DNA of 64,000 bases from Candidatus Fredericiella danica (GCA_016713335.1 JADJPH010000019.1:1-64000); one strand, 5' to 3'. Shown: positions 30,911-40,045, counted from the stretch's first letter. Notes: a model not told the origin generated them from the letters alone. Made by a program: numbers and translations.

Positions 30911-32269
30911 TCAAGGAGGAGGTCGTCCCGCGGGCGGCGGACACGGCTGTCCGAACGCAGCGGCTACGGCCTGGATTTGCGAGCTGGTGGGATTCTGAGC
31001 ACACGCACCGGCGACCAGCGCCGCCAGTTGGCCATTGCTCTCCGCCCATTGCATCACGTTGAATACGACGGTCGTCAGCGGGCCTGGCGCTGTGATCACG
31101 TCCAGGCGCACGCCAAGTTCGAACGCCGTCAGTCTGGCCAGCGAATCCATGTCGAACGCCTCGACCAGGGCCTGATGCAACTGCTTGCGTAGCTTGAGCG
31201 TAATGTCCGCATCGGCATTGACCAGTGATGCCACCCCCTGTTGTACAAACTGCCGGGTGTTGGCCAACGCCGTCAATAGCTGCGCCCGCTCACCGGGCCG
31301 CAACTGATCATCGTACCGGTTGGCGAGCGCCACAATGGGCAGGTTCGCTGCCGCTTCAGTCGTCAGCACCCGTTTTGTGGCGTCGCGTAAATACATCTGT
31401 AGTTTGGCGTCGCTTGTACTGCGCGCCTCCGGTGCGATGCGCTTCTGCTCGCAGTTGCGCACCACATTCAGCAGGCACTCCCGTTCGGCGTGAATGCGCA
31501 GCAACGCAATCCGCATGGTGCGTAAGGCGCGGTAGCGCGCTACTGCCTGCGTCTCGTCCAGGTGCCCCCAGGGCTGTGCCGTGCACACCCACACGCTCAG
31601 CCGCCGGTCGGCGCTGGACAGCAGCAGGTAGTCGACCGCCGGTACATCTCCCGCAGCGGCAAACTGTTCGCGCGCCTCAGCCCCAATTGCCCACCCTTCA
31701 GTCTCATTGGTTTCGACCAACACGACCGGTGCGCTGGCTTCCACCCACCACTTGTTGGCCACCGCATCGGCGCGGGCCGACGACCTGGTCGTCGCCGCCA
31801 GGTATTGCTGAGCCAGGCTTTTGCCCGCGCCTTGAAGCGGTCCCATGTAGGGCTTACCCGCCAGGCTGTTGGGCGCCACAACCGGCACGGCCATGAACTC
31901 CTTGACGACTTCTGCGATCGTGGCGCTGGGTTCGGTTCCCCGTTTGGTGGCGATCCCGATCTCATACTTGCCGACTGCATTGCCGTCAAAGTAGAAAGTG
32001 CGAAACGCAACTCGAAACTGGCGCGTTTGGAGCAGTTGCGTGGCGGCGTCGGTGAGTGGAATACGTACGGCGCGGTTGGCGACGCACAACTTGCCTTCAT
32101 CCACCCAGTCGCCAATGCCGCCGCTGTAGCGCTCGTGCACCATGCCAAAGGACCGGATGAATTCCTCGTCCTGCTTGGGCTGCGGCCAGGACGGGCGTCC
32201 CATCCGTCCGGTGGCAGCGGACAAAAAACCACGAATATCGGAAATGGGGAACTGGAGTACGATGAGCAT
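30911..32269 (-). CDS. Large protein with C-terminal effector-associated domain 1 (EAD1)-like module
   Basis: About 452 residues. Residues 1-330 form a domain I do not recognise, with EFIRSFGMVHERYSGGIGDW near the start, CLLNVVRNCEQKR in the middle and a helical region rich in Arg and Leu. The last 90 residues (LRKQLHQALVEAFDMDSLAR, a hydrophobic ITAPGPLTTVVFNVMQWAES) fit EAD1, a death-like helical adaptor that links sensors or effectors in bacterial NLR-like and related conflict systems. The ATG at 32269 begins MLIVLQFPISDIRGFL. A longer start at 32329 is possible. A perfect 9-base hairpin sits just upstream. The neighbouring gene also ends in an EAD1-like module, suggesting a homotypic pair. 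No catalytic motif is evident. Confidence 0.6.
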   Translation of the reverse strand: MLIVLQFPISDIRGFLSAATGRMGRPSWPQPKQDEEFIRSFGMVHERYSGGIGDWVDEGKLCVANRAVRIPLTDAATQLLQTRQFRVAFRTFYFDGNAVGKYEIGIATKRGTEPSATIAEVVKEFMAVPVVAPNSLAGKPYMGPLQGAGKSLAQQYLAATTRSSARADAVANKWWVEASAPVVLVETNETEGWAIGAEAREQFAAAGDVPAVDYLLLSSADRRLSVWVCTAQPWGHLDETQAVARYRALRTMRIALLRIHAERECLLNVVRNCEQKRIAPEARSTSDAKLQMYLRDATKRVLTTEAAANLPIVALANRYDDQLRPGERAQLLTALANTRQFVQQGVASLVNADADITLKLRKQLHQALVEAFDMDSLARLTAFELGVRLDVITAPGPLTTVVFNVMQWAESNGQLAALVAGACAQNPTSSQIQAVAAAFGQPCPPPAGRPPP

Positions 32270-32292
32270 TGAAGATGCCGTGAAAGATGGGT

Positions 32293-32376
32293 GTCCCTCC
32301 GAACCAAGGCCGGAGGGACTCGCCATCATGCGAACGTTGGCTTAACCGTCAAGACATCGGCGATATTCAGTCGCCG
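32293..32376 (-). repeat. Stem-loops in the leader of the EAD1-like gene
   Basis: GTCCCTCCG (32293-32301) pairs perfectly with CGGAGGGAC (32311-32319), which places a strong hairpin just before the start at 32269. CGGCGA (32358-32363) pairs with TCGCCG (32371-32376). A GGGC/GCCC stem follows at 32376-32388. No T run accompanies any of these stems. Confidence 0.5.
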
Positions 32377-32516
32377 GGCTTTCGGCCCGCCACGCATAGC
32401 CCCGCAGTCAGATGCTGCGATGGCTATCTCAACTATAGGCGCGCACATGGGCGTTGTCAATCAGGTTATGAGATCCGGTCTGGATTTCTTCGCCGTGGTC
32501 GAACCGGGCTTTGTCT

Positions 32517-33146
32517 CTACCCGCGCAGCGCTTTGTCAACCGCCTGCAACTCTGGGCTTGCGCCATTGACGGCAAGCGCACCGTCGAGAAGGCGATCGAG
32601 TGCGCCGGTGCGCTCGGCCCAGCGGATCAGGTCGTAGACGGCCACCTGCAGGTTCGAACTGCTGGCAATCGTGTCCAGATTGGTCTCCAGTTGGGTGCGC
32701 GCCATCATGCGCAGACCGTCCAGGTTGAATGAAGCCACTAGCGCGTTCTGGAGTTGCCCAAATTGAGCGCCGGTCAGCTTGACCAGCTTTGGGCGAACTG
32801 CGGGCGGGGTTTCGGTCCCGCCATTTGCCAGCGTGAACTCCTTATCAAACGCCTGGGTATCCATCGCCCCCAACTGGGTGAGGAATCCATCCAGCGCCGG
32901 CTTACGGCTCACACCCACCTGTGGGGCGTCGCGCAAGGCCGTAATGAACTGCACCATGGCATCTTTGCCCGATCCGCCGAGCAACGAAACCAACCGATCG
33001 ACAAAGACGAACTTGCTGCCCTGCCAGTCGAGTAGCGTGCCGTAATTCGAAAAGCCGAGATAACTGAGCAGGGCTTTCCGCTCATCCGGGCTATCCATCC
33101 CGGGAAGCGCCATCAGCAAGTCGCAGAGATCGCGTCGCAAACCCAT
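32517..33146 (-). CDS. Adaptor-like protein: helical N-terminal domain plus EAD1-like C-terminus
   Basis: 209 residues. The N-terminal 100 residues (RRDLCDLLMALPGMDSPDER, LVSLLGG, FITALRDAP) are an all-helical domain reminiscent of the effector-associated domains found in bacterial conflict proteins, but I cannot assign a subtype. The C-terminal 80 residues (LTGAQFGQLQNALVASFNLD, TIASSSNLQVAVYDLIRWAE) match the same EAD1-like pattern as the gene downstream. Two adaptor domains and no enzyme suggest a bridging protein between an upstream sensor and the larger EAD1 protein. Its start is 19 bases after the PPOX gene stop, so it probably shares that transcript. Confidence 0.55.
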   Translation of the reverse strand: MGLRRDLCDLLMALPGMDSPDERKALLSYLGFSNYGTLLDWQGSKFVFVDRLVSLLGGSGKDAMVQFITALRDAPQVGVSRKPALDGFLTQLGAMDTQAFDKEFTLANGGTETPPAVRPKLVKLTGAQFGQLQNALVASFNLDGLRMMARTQLETNLDTIASSSNLQVAVYDLIRWAERTGALDRLLDGALAVNGASPELQAVDKALRG

Positions 33147-33165
33147 GTCGATGACCTGCGCTTTC

Positions 33166-33573
33166 TTATTCCAGCGTGCGCACCCGCGACGGGGTGATGC
33201 GGATGAAGGTTGAATACTCTGCCGCCATGCGCTCCGGGGTCATGCCGATCATTTTGATACCCTCGGCGTACTTCATCAGATAGGCATCCATCTGCGCTGA
33301 AGGCAATTTGTTTTCAACCTCGGCGGTTCCGGTGAACACGGCTACACTGCCACCCCACTCGTCGGTGTTAAAGTTGAGCGCAACTGTTGGATTCTGTGCG
33401 ATGTTGCGCAGTTTCTGAGAACCAGGCTGCGTGAAGATCACAAACGTTTCGCCATCCCACAGGAACCAGACCGGTGTAGGGGTGGGTACACTGCCGGCGC
33501 GGACGGTCGTCAGCCAGATGATCTGTTCGACTACGAGCCGGTTGGCGATGGTTTCGCTCAGTTGGATCGACAT
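33166..33573 (-). CDS. PPOX-class (FMN/F420-binding) flavoprotein
   Basis: A 135-residue pyridoxamine-phosphate-oxidase-like split barrel. It has WLTTVRAGSVPTPTPVWFLW, a strand FVIFTQPGSQKLRNIAQNP and VALNFNTDEWGGSVAVFTG, typical of small F420- or FMN-dependent reductases of the Rv3369/TIGR03667 group. Such proteins reduce or bind deazaflavin-linked substrates, and the substrate here is unknown. AAAGGA about 11 bases upstream supports the ATG. It is the first gene of a probable transcript with the two EAD1-like genes, which is an unusual neighbour for them. Confidence 0.75.
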   Translation of the reverse strand: MSIQLSETIANRLVVEQIIWLTTVRAGSVPTPTPVWFLWDGETFVIFTQPGSQKLRNIAQNPTVALNFNTDEWGGSVAVFTGTAEVENKLPSAQMDAYLMKYAEGIKMIGMTPERMAAEYSTFIRITPSRVRTLE

Positions 33574-33693
33574 GGCGGTGCGGTCCTTTCAATCGGGTTA
33601 TTGGTATTTGGATCAGACTGAAAAATCACGATTCCTCATCATGCCACATCGCCGCGTCCATCGCCAATGACCCGATATTTCCACTTGCGCCCC

Positions 33694-34767
33694 CTACGAT
33701 TTCTCCTTCGTAATCGCGTCCAGCACCACCGGATACACGAGTCCCGTATTCGCATACGTCTGATTCGGGTCAATCATGTCGTGCTTCAACCCATCCGCGA
33801 CAGGGAACTCAAAAACGCTCACATCGGCGCCCTGCTTTTCCCAGCGCGCCACCATTTCCCGGTACATCTCCGGGCGAATCATCTCGTCGTTCAAGTTGCC
33901 GACGAGTCGCACATCCTTTACCGCTAGAGGCGTGCCGTTCGCCCGCTCCGCCTCGACCAGTCCCAGCCGTAGATACTCTGCCAACGCACGCGATGAGTAC
34001 CGTGGGTAGGCATAGGCCGGCCCTTCAATATTCTCCTGCTTCACTTCATCAAACCAACCCCACCAGTTCGGGATGATCGCGCACCGCCGTACTGACCGGC
34101 CGGGTCAACGAAGCCGGAAAAGCTTGTACGCCAAACATGGGCGAAATCGCTACCACCCGCGCGACATCGGGGCGGTTCTGCGCTACCCAGGTGGCGATCG
34201 TACCGCCCCCGGAAAACCCAACCGTTGTGATCTCGTCGCCCAGACCGGCGGCAATGTCCACCATCTGGCTTGCCGACGCCGCGATGTCCTCCGCCTTGGT
34301 CGCCAGGGGCGCTTCGGTCACGCGGTCACTTAAGCCATGATGCGGCAGCCGTGCCAATAGAACGTTGTAGCCCTGGTCATAGAGCGTCTGCGCGATCACA
34401 CCGAACTGCTCAGGGCAGTTTGCAAAGCCGTGGAAAATGAGAACCATCTCTGCGGTCTTTTCACCGTGGTCGAGTAGGCGAGTCTTACAGACTGGTTTAC
34501 CCCAGCCTCATCTTCCTGCGCGTTCAGCGCAGCGATTGCGGCTTTTGCCTCGGCAAAACTCGTCAGGGGCTGCGGCGTGGGCGTAGCACTCAAACCGATT
34601 GGCCAGAACCACAAATAGGCCGCAAACAGCAGAATCGCCGCAAGGATGATGACGATGATCCACGCCAGAATGCGACCTACGGTATGCCATACGGATCTTG
34701 AAGCCTGAAGCTCGTTGTGAGTAGTGATGTAGGGGCCTCCGGTGTGATATGAAGGCGACCGGTTGCG
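33694..34767 (-). CDS. Membrane-anchored alpha/beta hydrolase (frameshifted)
   Basis: An N-terminal transmembrane helix (IIVIILAAILLFAAYLWFW) is followed by a hydrolase domain with LIFHGFANCPEQF, nucleophile Ser in VGFSGGGTIA, Asp in GNLNDEMI and His in LKHDMID. It is probably an acylglycerol lipase or esterase relative facing the outside. Two frameshifts (near 34460 and 34055) split it into three pieces. A consensus promoter on this strand has its -10 box at 34816-34821, so translation must begin below about 34810. GTG 34767 is the best in-frame candidate before the helix, but it lacks a strong ribosome binding site. Confidence 0.7.
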
Positions 34768-34815
34768 CACAATTCGGTTGATCTTGGATGGGCATGATTT
34801 GGACGGGCTGCGTCT

Positions 34816-34844
34816 ATTATAGTGCGCTGATCGGGCGATATCAA
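34816..34844 (-). promoter_or_regulatory. Promoter of the membrane-anchored hydrolase
   Basis: On the minus strand: TTGATA (34839-34844), a 17-base spacer and TATAAT (34816-34821). Confidence 0.7.
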
Positions 34845-34886
34845 TAGGGAGTTTGGCATTGGGTATATTCAAATTGTCATTTGATA

Positions 34887-34915
34887 TTGACATTTGGCAA
34901 TCCGGACCCTATAAT
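34887..34915 (+). promoter_or_regulatory. Full-consensus sigma-70 promoter of the first carbohydrate operon
   Basis: TTGACA (34887-34892), a 17-base spacer and TATAAT (34910-34915), a perfect match to consensus. It is 128 bases before the cyclase-family gene. Such a strong promoter normally needs a repressor, and an inverted repeat lies directly downstream. Confidence 0.85.
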
Positions 34916-34916
34916 A

Positions 34917-34941
34917 GATTTGTTCCATTACGCAACAAATC
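34917..34941 (+). promoter_or_regulatory. Inverted-repeat operator at the transcription start
   Basis: GATTTGTT (34917-34924) and AACAAATC (34934-34941) are perfect inverted arms separated by 9 bases. They cover the expected +1 region of the consensus promoter, which is an ideal repressor position. Either the SorC-type or the FadR-type regulator in the window could bind here. That is inference. Confidence 0.55.
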
Positions 34942-35042
34942 CATGATGCGCGCGCCCCTGGTACGCCGCGGCGCCTGTTTGGCTATGGCTCGCAAACGCC
35001 GGCCGTCTACCGCGTACTGACACGATCGAGGGAAGTGAAACC

Positions 35043-35741
35043 GTGAAACCAAAACGTATCGTCGATCTATCCCACACGCTCTACCCCGGTAAGGAAGAGT
35101 ACCGCCTCGACACCGACACCCGCTTCACAGAACAGTGGCCACAATTTGCTCAATACCAGCGCGTCAATGACGCCTGGTACCTCATTTCCGAGGTGCATCT
35201 CAACACCCATGTCGGCACCCATGTGGAACTGCCCTATCATCACTGCCGCGAGGGGCAGGATGCGGCCACTTTCCCGGTGGAGAAACTCATCGGCGACGCG
35301 GTCGTCGTCGATATTTCGGCCTACGGCAATAACGAACGCATCGACCTGCCCGGACTCCAACGGTGCTGCGCCGATCTCCTGCGCCCCGGCGATATCGCCT
35401 TTTTCTACACGGGATTCGACCAACACTATCGCACCGAAAAGCAGCACTATCGGCCCTGGTTCTCACCCGAGTCGATCTCATGGCTCGCGGAGGAAATGCG
35501 CATTCAAGTGATGGGCGTGGACACCTCTGGCATCGAGGTGCGCAACCCCGACGGCAGCGCCTTCCATGGGCAGCCCAATCACGAACGGCTGCTCTGCGCC
35601 GGTATCCCGCTGGTGGAGTACCTGGCGCACCTGGAGGCGTTCCTCAACCAGCGTTTCATGGCGTTTATTCTGCCGGTCAAGATCGCAACGCTGGAGGCAT
35701 TTCCAGTGCGCGTCACCGGAATCGAGTGGGAGGGCGCATAA
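35043..35741 (+). CDS. Cyclase-family (PF04199) hydrolase, kynurenine-formamidase-like
   Basis: A 232-residue protein starting at GTG 35043. It carries the cyclase-family hallmarks VDLSHTLYPG near the N-terminus and HVGTHVELPYH with the metal-binding HxxxHxxxP pattern (about residues 57-67). GVDTSGIEVR and FHGQPNHERLL are in the C-terminal half. Family members hydrolyse amides or lactones (formylkynurenine, isatin). As the first gene of an operon with an E1-E2 dehydrogenase set and a sugar isomerase, a sugar lactone or related ester is a plausible substrate. It ends 2 bases before the E1alpha ATG, which indicates translational coupling. Confidence 0.8.
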   Translation: MKPKRIVDLSHTLYPGKEEYRLDTDTRFTEQWPQFAQYQRVNDAWYLISEVHLNTHVGTHVELPYHHCREGQDAATFPVEKLIGDAVVVDISAYGNNERIDLPGLQRCCADLLRPGDIAFFYTGFDQHYRTEKQHYRPWFSPESISWLAEEMRIQVMGVDTSGIEVRNPDGSAFHGQPNHERLLCAGIPLVEYLAHLEAFLNQRFMAFILPVKIATLEAFPVRVTGIEWEGA

Positions 35742-35743
35742 TC

Positions 35744-36760
35744 ATGGCGGCAAGAACCGATCAACTGGCGCCTCTGGATCTAATCGGCTTCGACACCGAC
35801 TTTCTCCTGGGCCTTTACCGGCGCATGGTGCAGGCGCGTGAATTCGAGGAGCAACTGTACTATCTCTTTCTTTCGAGACCGATGCCGGGCACGATGCACC
35901 AGGCCACCGGGCAGGAAGCGGTGGCAGTTGGCGTCACCAGCGCCTTGCGTCCGGATGACTATGTGACGAGCACCCATCGCGGCCATGCCCACTGCGTTGC
36001 CAAGGGGGTCGAACTCAACCCCATGATGGCCGAGATGTTCGCCAAGCGTACTGGCTCGTGCAAGGGTATGGGCGGCTCCATGCACCTCTGCGACTTTTCG
36101 CGCGGCATGCTCGGCGCCTTTGGCATCGTGGGCGCCGGCATCCCGATTGCGGCCGGCGCCGCGCTTTCCGCCCTGGTGCGCGGTTCAGGCCAGGTGGCGG
36201 TCAGTTTCTTTGGCGACGGCGCCACCAACGAAGGCGTCTTCCACGAGGCGCTGAACATGGCCTCGCTTTGGAAACTTCCCGTCATCTTTGTCTGTGAGAA
36301 CAACCAGTACGCCCTTTCCATGACGGTTTCCGAGTCATCTGCCGTCCCTGACATCGCAAAGCGCGGCGCCGCCTACGCGATACCCGGCGTGCAGGTGGAC
36401 GGCAACAACGTGATCGAGGTCCTCAAGGCAGCGCAAGCTGCGGTCGAGCGCGCCCGCGCCGGCGCCGGACCCACGTTGCTTGAGTGCATCACCTATCGCA
36501 TTCGTGGCCATGCGCGCTTTGAAGCGTCCCATTACCGCGATCCTGCCGAAGTAGAACAATGGAAACAACTTGACCCCATCACTCGCCTCGGCGACGCCCT
36601 GCTTGCGGACGGGCGTGTACAACCGGACGCACTGGAACAGGTTCGCAATGAAGTCAAGGCGGATTTGGAAGCGGCGATCGCATTTGCTGAATCCAGCCCG
36701 GATGTAGAACCCGATGAATACCTCCAGTACATCTTTGACGAGGAGCCTGCACATGCGTGA
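35744..36760 (+). CDS. Thiamine-dependent dehydrogenase E1 component, alpha subunit (set 1)
   Basis: 338 residues of the PdhA/AcoA type: REFEEQLYYLFLSRPMPG, a GQEAVAVG region, STHRGHAHCVAKG, GMGGSMHL and the TPP-binding motif GDGATNEG...ENNQYALS. With E1beta it forms an alpha2beta2 enzyme that decarboxylates a 2-oxo acid, or cleaves an acyloin, and transfers the acyl group to lipoate on E2. Sequence alone does not separate pyruvate from acetoin use. Short AcoA-like proteins of this size and the absence of an E3 gene fit acetoin-type complexes. Its stop overlaps the E1beta start (ATGCGTGA). Confidence 0.85.
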   Translation: MAARTDQLAPLDLIGFDTDFLLGLYRRMVQAREFEEQLYYLFLSRPMPGTMHQATGQEAVAVGVTSALRPDDYVTSTHRGHAHCVAKGVELNPMMAEMFAKRTGSCKGMGGSMHLCDFSRGMLGAFGIVGAGIPIAAGAALSALVRGSGQVAVSFFGDGATNEGVFHEALNMASLWKLPVIFVCENNQYALSMTVSESSAVPDIAKRGAAYAIPGVQVDGNNVIEVLKAAQAAVERARAGAGPTLLECITYRIRGHARFEASHYRDPAEVEQWKQLDPITRLGDALLADGRVQPDALEQVRNEVKADLEAAIAFAESSPDVEPDEYLQYIFDEEPAHA

Positions 36761-37781
36761 GATGTCGATGATGGCCGCGATTCGCGAGGCGATCGTGCAG
36801 GAAATGCAGGCGGACCCGCGCGTCATCCTGCTCGGTGAGGATGTCGGCAAGTTCGGGGGCGCCTTCCACGTCACCCACGGCTTGCTCGAAGAATTCGGGG
36901 CGCGGCGTGTCTGGGATACACCGATCTCTGAAGCAGGCTTTATGGGGCTGGGACTTGGGGCGGCGCTCACCGGGTTGCGCCCCATCGTTGAACTCCAGTA
37001 CGCCGACTTCATTTTCTGTGCCATGGATCAGGTGGTGAATGAGGCAGCGAAGATCAGGCTCATGTCGGGTGGGCAGGCAAGTGTTCCCCTGGTCATCCGT
37101 GCGCCGCAGGGCGCAACCGGACGTGGCGCGCAACACTCGCAGAGCGTTGAAGCCTATTTCATGCATACACCTGGTATGAAGGTCGTCCTGCCGTCCAACC
37201 CCTATGATGCCAAGGGTCTCTTGACGGCGGCGATGCGCGATAACAACCCGGTGCTCTTTCTAGAGCACAAGATGCTCTATGGCTCCGCCTCGCCTGGCGG
37301 CGGCAAGGCGGTCTCAGATCCGACCATTGGTCGCTTCGGGATGGATGTGCCGGAAGCGTCATACATGATCCCACTGGGCAAAGGTGCTGTCGTTCGTAAC
37401 GGCAAACATGCAACGGTTGTTGCCACGGGTGTGATGGTGCATCGGGCGCTGGCCGCCGCCGAACAACTGGCGGCTGAAGGCATCGAGATCGAAGTCATCG
37501 ATCCCCGCACGCTGGCGCCGCTCGATGCGGACCTGATTCTGTCGTCCGTACAAAAGACGCACCGGGCGGTCGTCGTGACCGAGGATGCACGGCGGGCGGG
37601 CGTTGGCGCTGAGTTGATGGCCGTCATCGCCGGCGAAGGTTTTGACGATTTGGATGCGCCGGTCATCCGCGTCTGCGCGGACGATGCACCGATCCCATTT
37701 GCGCCGGCAGCGCAGGATCGTGTGATTCCAAACCTGAACGATATTCTAGCCGCGGTGCGCCGCGTGACATCGGACGAATAA
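36753..37781 (+). CDS. Thiamine-dependent dehydrogenase E1 component, beta subunit (set 1)
   Basis: 342 residues of the PdhB/AcoB type. It has MAAIREAIVQEMQADPRVIL at the N-terminus, GEDVGKFGGAFHVTHGL, DTPISEAGFMGLGLGAAL, a Rossmann-like C-terminal domain and IDPRTLAPLDADLI. The active-site region includes RGAQHSQS. GAGGAG seven bases before ATG 36753 sets the start. It overlaps E1alpha by 8 bases and is 3 bases upstream of E2, so the three subunits are translated as a block. Confidence 0.88.
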   Translation: MREMSMMAAIREAIVQEMQADPRVILLGEDVGKFGGAFHVTHGLLEEFGARRVWDTPISEAGFMGLGLGAALTGLRPIVELQYADFIFCAMDQVVNEAAKIRLMSGGQASVPLVIRAPQGATGRGAQHSQSVEAYFMHTPGMKVVLPSNPYDAKGLLTAAMRDNNPVLFLEHKMLYGSASPGGGKAVSDPTIGRFGMDVPEASYMIPLGKGAVVRNGKHATVVATGVMVHRALAAAEQLAAEGIEIEVIDPRTLAPLDADLILSSVQKTHRAVVVTEDARRAGVGAELMAVIAGEGFDDLDAPVIRVCADDAPIPFAPAAQDRVIPNLNDILAAVRRVTSDE

Positions 37782-37784
37782 GCC

Positions 37785-38955
37785 ATGTCTACCAATGTGG
37801 TCGTTCCGATTCTAGGGGAAGCCATCGGCGAAGCGCGGGTCGCTGCCTGGCTGAAGCAGCCTGGTGACAGCGTGCGCCGCGGCGACGAACTGGCTGAACT
37901 GGAGACCGACAAGGCGATGCTGATGTTGGAATCGCCTGCGGACGGCGTGTTGCTGGAGGTGCTTGCACCTGCCGGCGCCATGGTCGTAACCGGCGACTTG
38001 CTGGCTCGCGTGGGTCAGCAGGGTGAGGCTACAGAGACGACAAAACAACCACCTGAGCCGGCTGCGCCCCCACAGGTCACGCGTGCCGTAGAGGATGCCC
38101 ACCAGGCGGTTTCGCTACCCGCAGCAAGCGGCGAGCGACGGCAGCGCATCTCACCGGCCGCGCGGCGGCTGGCCCGCGACAACGGCCTGGACCCGGCTCA
38201 ACTAGCGCCGGCGCTTCCGGGTGGCCGGGTCACAACCCAGGATGTGCTTCGTCATCTTTCCAGCGCACCTGGCGCACCGGAGATTCCCCAACGGCGCGTC
38301 CTTATGAACGCCGTCCAACGCGCCACGGCGAGCCGCATGGCGCAGTGCGAGTGAAATTCCGCAGTTCAGTGTGTCGATGGAGATCGATGTCACTCATCTG
38401 TTGCAGCAAAAGGCGCAAACGGCTGCCATTGCGAAGGGTGTCTCGTTGACAAGTTGGCTTGCGCACCTTGTCGTCAACGTGTTGCGGCACCACCCCTTGC
38501 TCAATGCACGCTTTGACGGTGACGGGCTGATCCTCTATGAAACGGTGAACCTCGGGCTTGCCGTGGCGACAGCCGAGGGGCTGGTCGTGCCCGTGCTCCA
38601 CGGCGCAGAGCGGCTGAGCCTGGATGAACTGGGCAGCCAGTTGGATGCACTGGCAAAGACCGCGCGCGCGGGCAAACTCAGCGTGGCGCAGATCAGCAGC
38701 GGCACCTTTACGATCAGCAATCTTGGCATGTTTGGCGTCAGCCACTTCACGCCGCTGGTAAACCCACCCCAATCGGCGATCTTGGGGATTGGCGCCGCAC
38801 ACCCGGTGATCACATTGACCGAGACCGGGCTGCAGCAGATGCAGTACATCACGTTTACGGTTGCGGCGGATCATCGGGTAGTGGATGGGGCAGCAGTCGC
38901 ACAGTTTTTGGGAGATTTGCGGCAGTCGATTGCCAGGCTGTCACTCATTCCGTAA
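37785..38955 (+). CDS. Dihydrolipoyl acyltransferase E2 (set 1), frameshifted
   Basis: Domain order: an N-terminal lipoyl domain with lipoyl-Lys in ELETDKAMLMLESP (about residue 42), a Pro/Ala linker, a peripheral subunit-binding domain (RISPAARRLARDNGLDP) and a catalytic acyltransferase domain with TISNLGMFGV and the HxxxDG motif in DHRVVDGAA. A one-base insertion near 38348 creates a stop at 38354. The second frame continues the catalytic domain from EIPQFSVSMEID. The catalytic core is short, about 200 residues. E2 carries the acyl group to CoA. No E3 (dihydrolipoamide dehydrogenase) gene is in the window, so it must be shared with other complexes. Confidence 0.85.
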
Positions 38956-39040
38956 GCGACGGTGCACCAAAAGGTATGGACCACAAAAGGCGCACCTGTC
39001 CGTGTTGCCTATTTAGTCATCATGGAAAGGAAAGTGTCCA

Positions 39041-39622
39041 ATGCAAGCTGCACCCGTATCTGACTTACCCATCAGCGTCCAGTTTGATTTCGCCACCGGT
39101 ATTTTCGAGCCGTGGCTAGAACTGCAAGACCGTCGCCTCTCCAATCTGAAAGAGATGTTCTACGATCAGGAGCGCGTGCGCAATATCCTCAGCGAAGGCG
39201 ATCCCGTGATTTACGAGATTCGTTATCATCCATTCCAGACAAGTACCTCTGATATGTCGCTTGGCGTCACCCGCATCTATCCGGGCAAGATCGGCGACGA
39301 GTATCACATGACGAAGGGTCACTTTCACGAGCGGCTCGATCAGCCCGAGATCTATTTCTGCATTCATGGGGAAGGGTATCTGTTGATGGAGACGCGCGAA
39401 GGGGACTTTCGCGCCGCCCCGTGGAAACCGGGCACAATCACGCACATTCCCCCGATGTGGGCGCATCGCGTGGTGAACACCGGCAAGGACACGCTCTTTT
39501 TCGTCGCCAGCTATCATCTGGCCGCAGGGCATGACTATGACGCGGTAACGCGGCGCGGTTTTGCCCAGGTGGTCGTCGAGCGTGAAGGCAAAGCGGTGTT
39601 GATGCCAAACCCGCGGCGATAA
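39041..39622 (+). CDS. Cupin-type glucose-6-phosphate isomerase
   Basis: A 193-residue cupin protein of the archaeal-type PGI family. It has metal-ligand motif TKGHFHERLDQPEIY (His about 94 and 96, Glu about 103) and a second His in MWAHRVVNTG (about 142), and the sheet YFCIHGEGYLLMETREG. It interconverts glucose-6-P and fructose-6-P, or a related sugar phosphate, through a metal-bound enediol. Bacterial copies are rare next to the normal Pgi and sit in sugar operons. It is the last gene of the block that begins at the strong promoter, 85 bases after E2. A mannose or pentose-phosphate substrate is possible. Confidence 0.8.
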   Translation: MQAAPVSDLPISVQFDFATGIFEPWLELQDRRLSNLKEMFYDQERVRNILSEGDPVIYEIRYHPFQTSTSDMSLGVTRIYPGKIGDEYHMTKGHFHERLDQPEIYFCIHGEGYLLMETREGDFRAAPWKPGTITHIPPMWAHRVVNTGKDTLFFVASYHLAAGHDYDAVTRRGFAQVVVEREGKAVLMPNPRR

Positions 39623-39666
39623 GCGGAGAAATACGAATAGTCAGTGCCCATTCGCTTGTCGTCGCC

Positions 39667-40005
39667 AATCAGAGCGCCGCACGTCAGCAAGGCGTTTCCC
39701 CCCGCCAACGCTGCCTGCACGCAAACCGCCCGCTAACAGAGCGCCGCACGGAGGCGTCCCGCCAACGCTGCCTGCACGCAAACCGCCGCCGCCAATCAGA
39801 GCGCCGCACGTGAGTAAGGCGTTTCCCCCTGCCAACGCTGGCTGCACGCAAACCGCTCGCTCACGTTCGCGGCTCTGATTGATCGCGCGGCTCGGTTGGC
39901 ACGCACATCGCCGCCGCCAATCAGAGCGCCGCACGTGAGTAAGGCGTTTCCCCCCGCCAACGCTGCCTGCACGCAAACCGCTCGCTCACGTTCGCGGCTC
40001 TGATT
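39667..40005. repeat. Imperfect tandem 87-base repeats with inverted ends
   Basis: Two near-identical copies (39794-39880 and 39919-40005) begin AATCAGAGC and end GCTCTGATT, which are inverted, and repeat with a 125-base period. Two degenerate or partial copies precede them (from 39667 and from about 39733). The inner arms near CGCACGTGAG and CTCACGTTCG extend the inverted ends to about 21 bases with mismatches. This occupies the convergent gap between the isomerase and the SorC-type gene. It looks like a REP/BIME- or MITE-like element. The minus-strand open frames across it are Gly/Arg-rich by-products of the repeat, not genes. Confidence 0.75.
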
Positions 40006-40045
40006 GATCGGTGCGTTGAGTGGACAAACAGAGCAGGTTAGCCCT

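Noticed and set aside
34893..34893. ATG at 34893 as the start of the membrane-anchored hydrolase
   Set aside because: It lies upstream of a consensus promoter on the same strand (-10 at 34816-34821), so the transcript would not include it.
39641..39976. A 111-residue minus-strand ORF across the repeats
   Set aside because: It is an open frame caused by the GC-rich repeat units, with repeated Gly/Arg peptides and no ribosome binding site.
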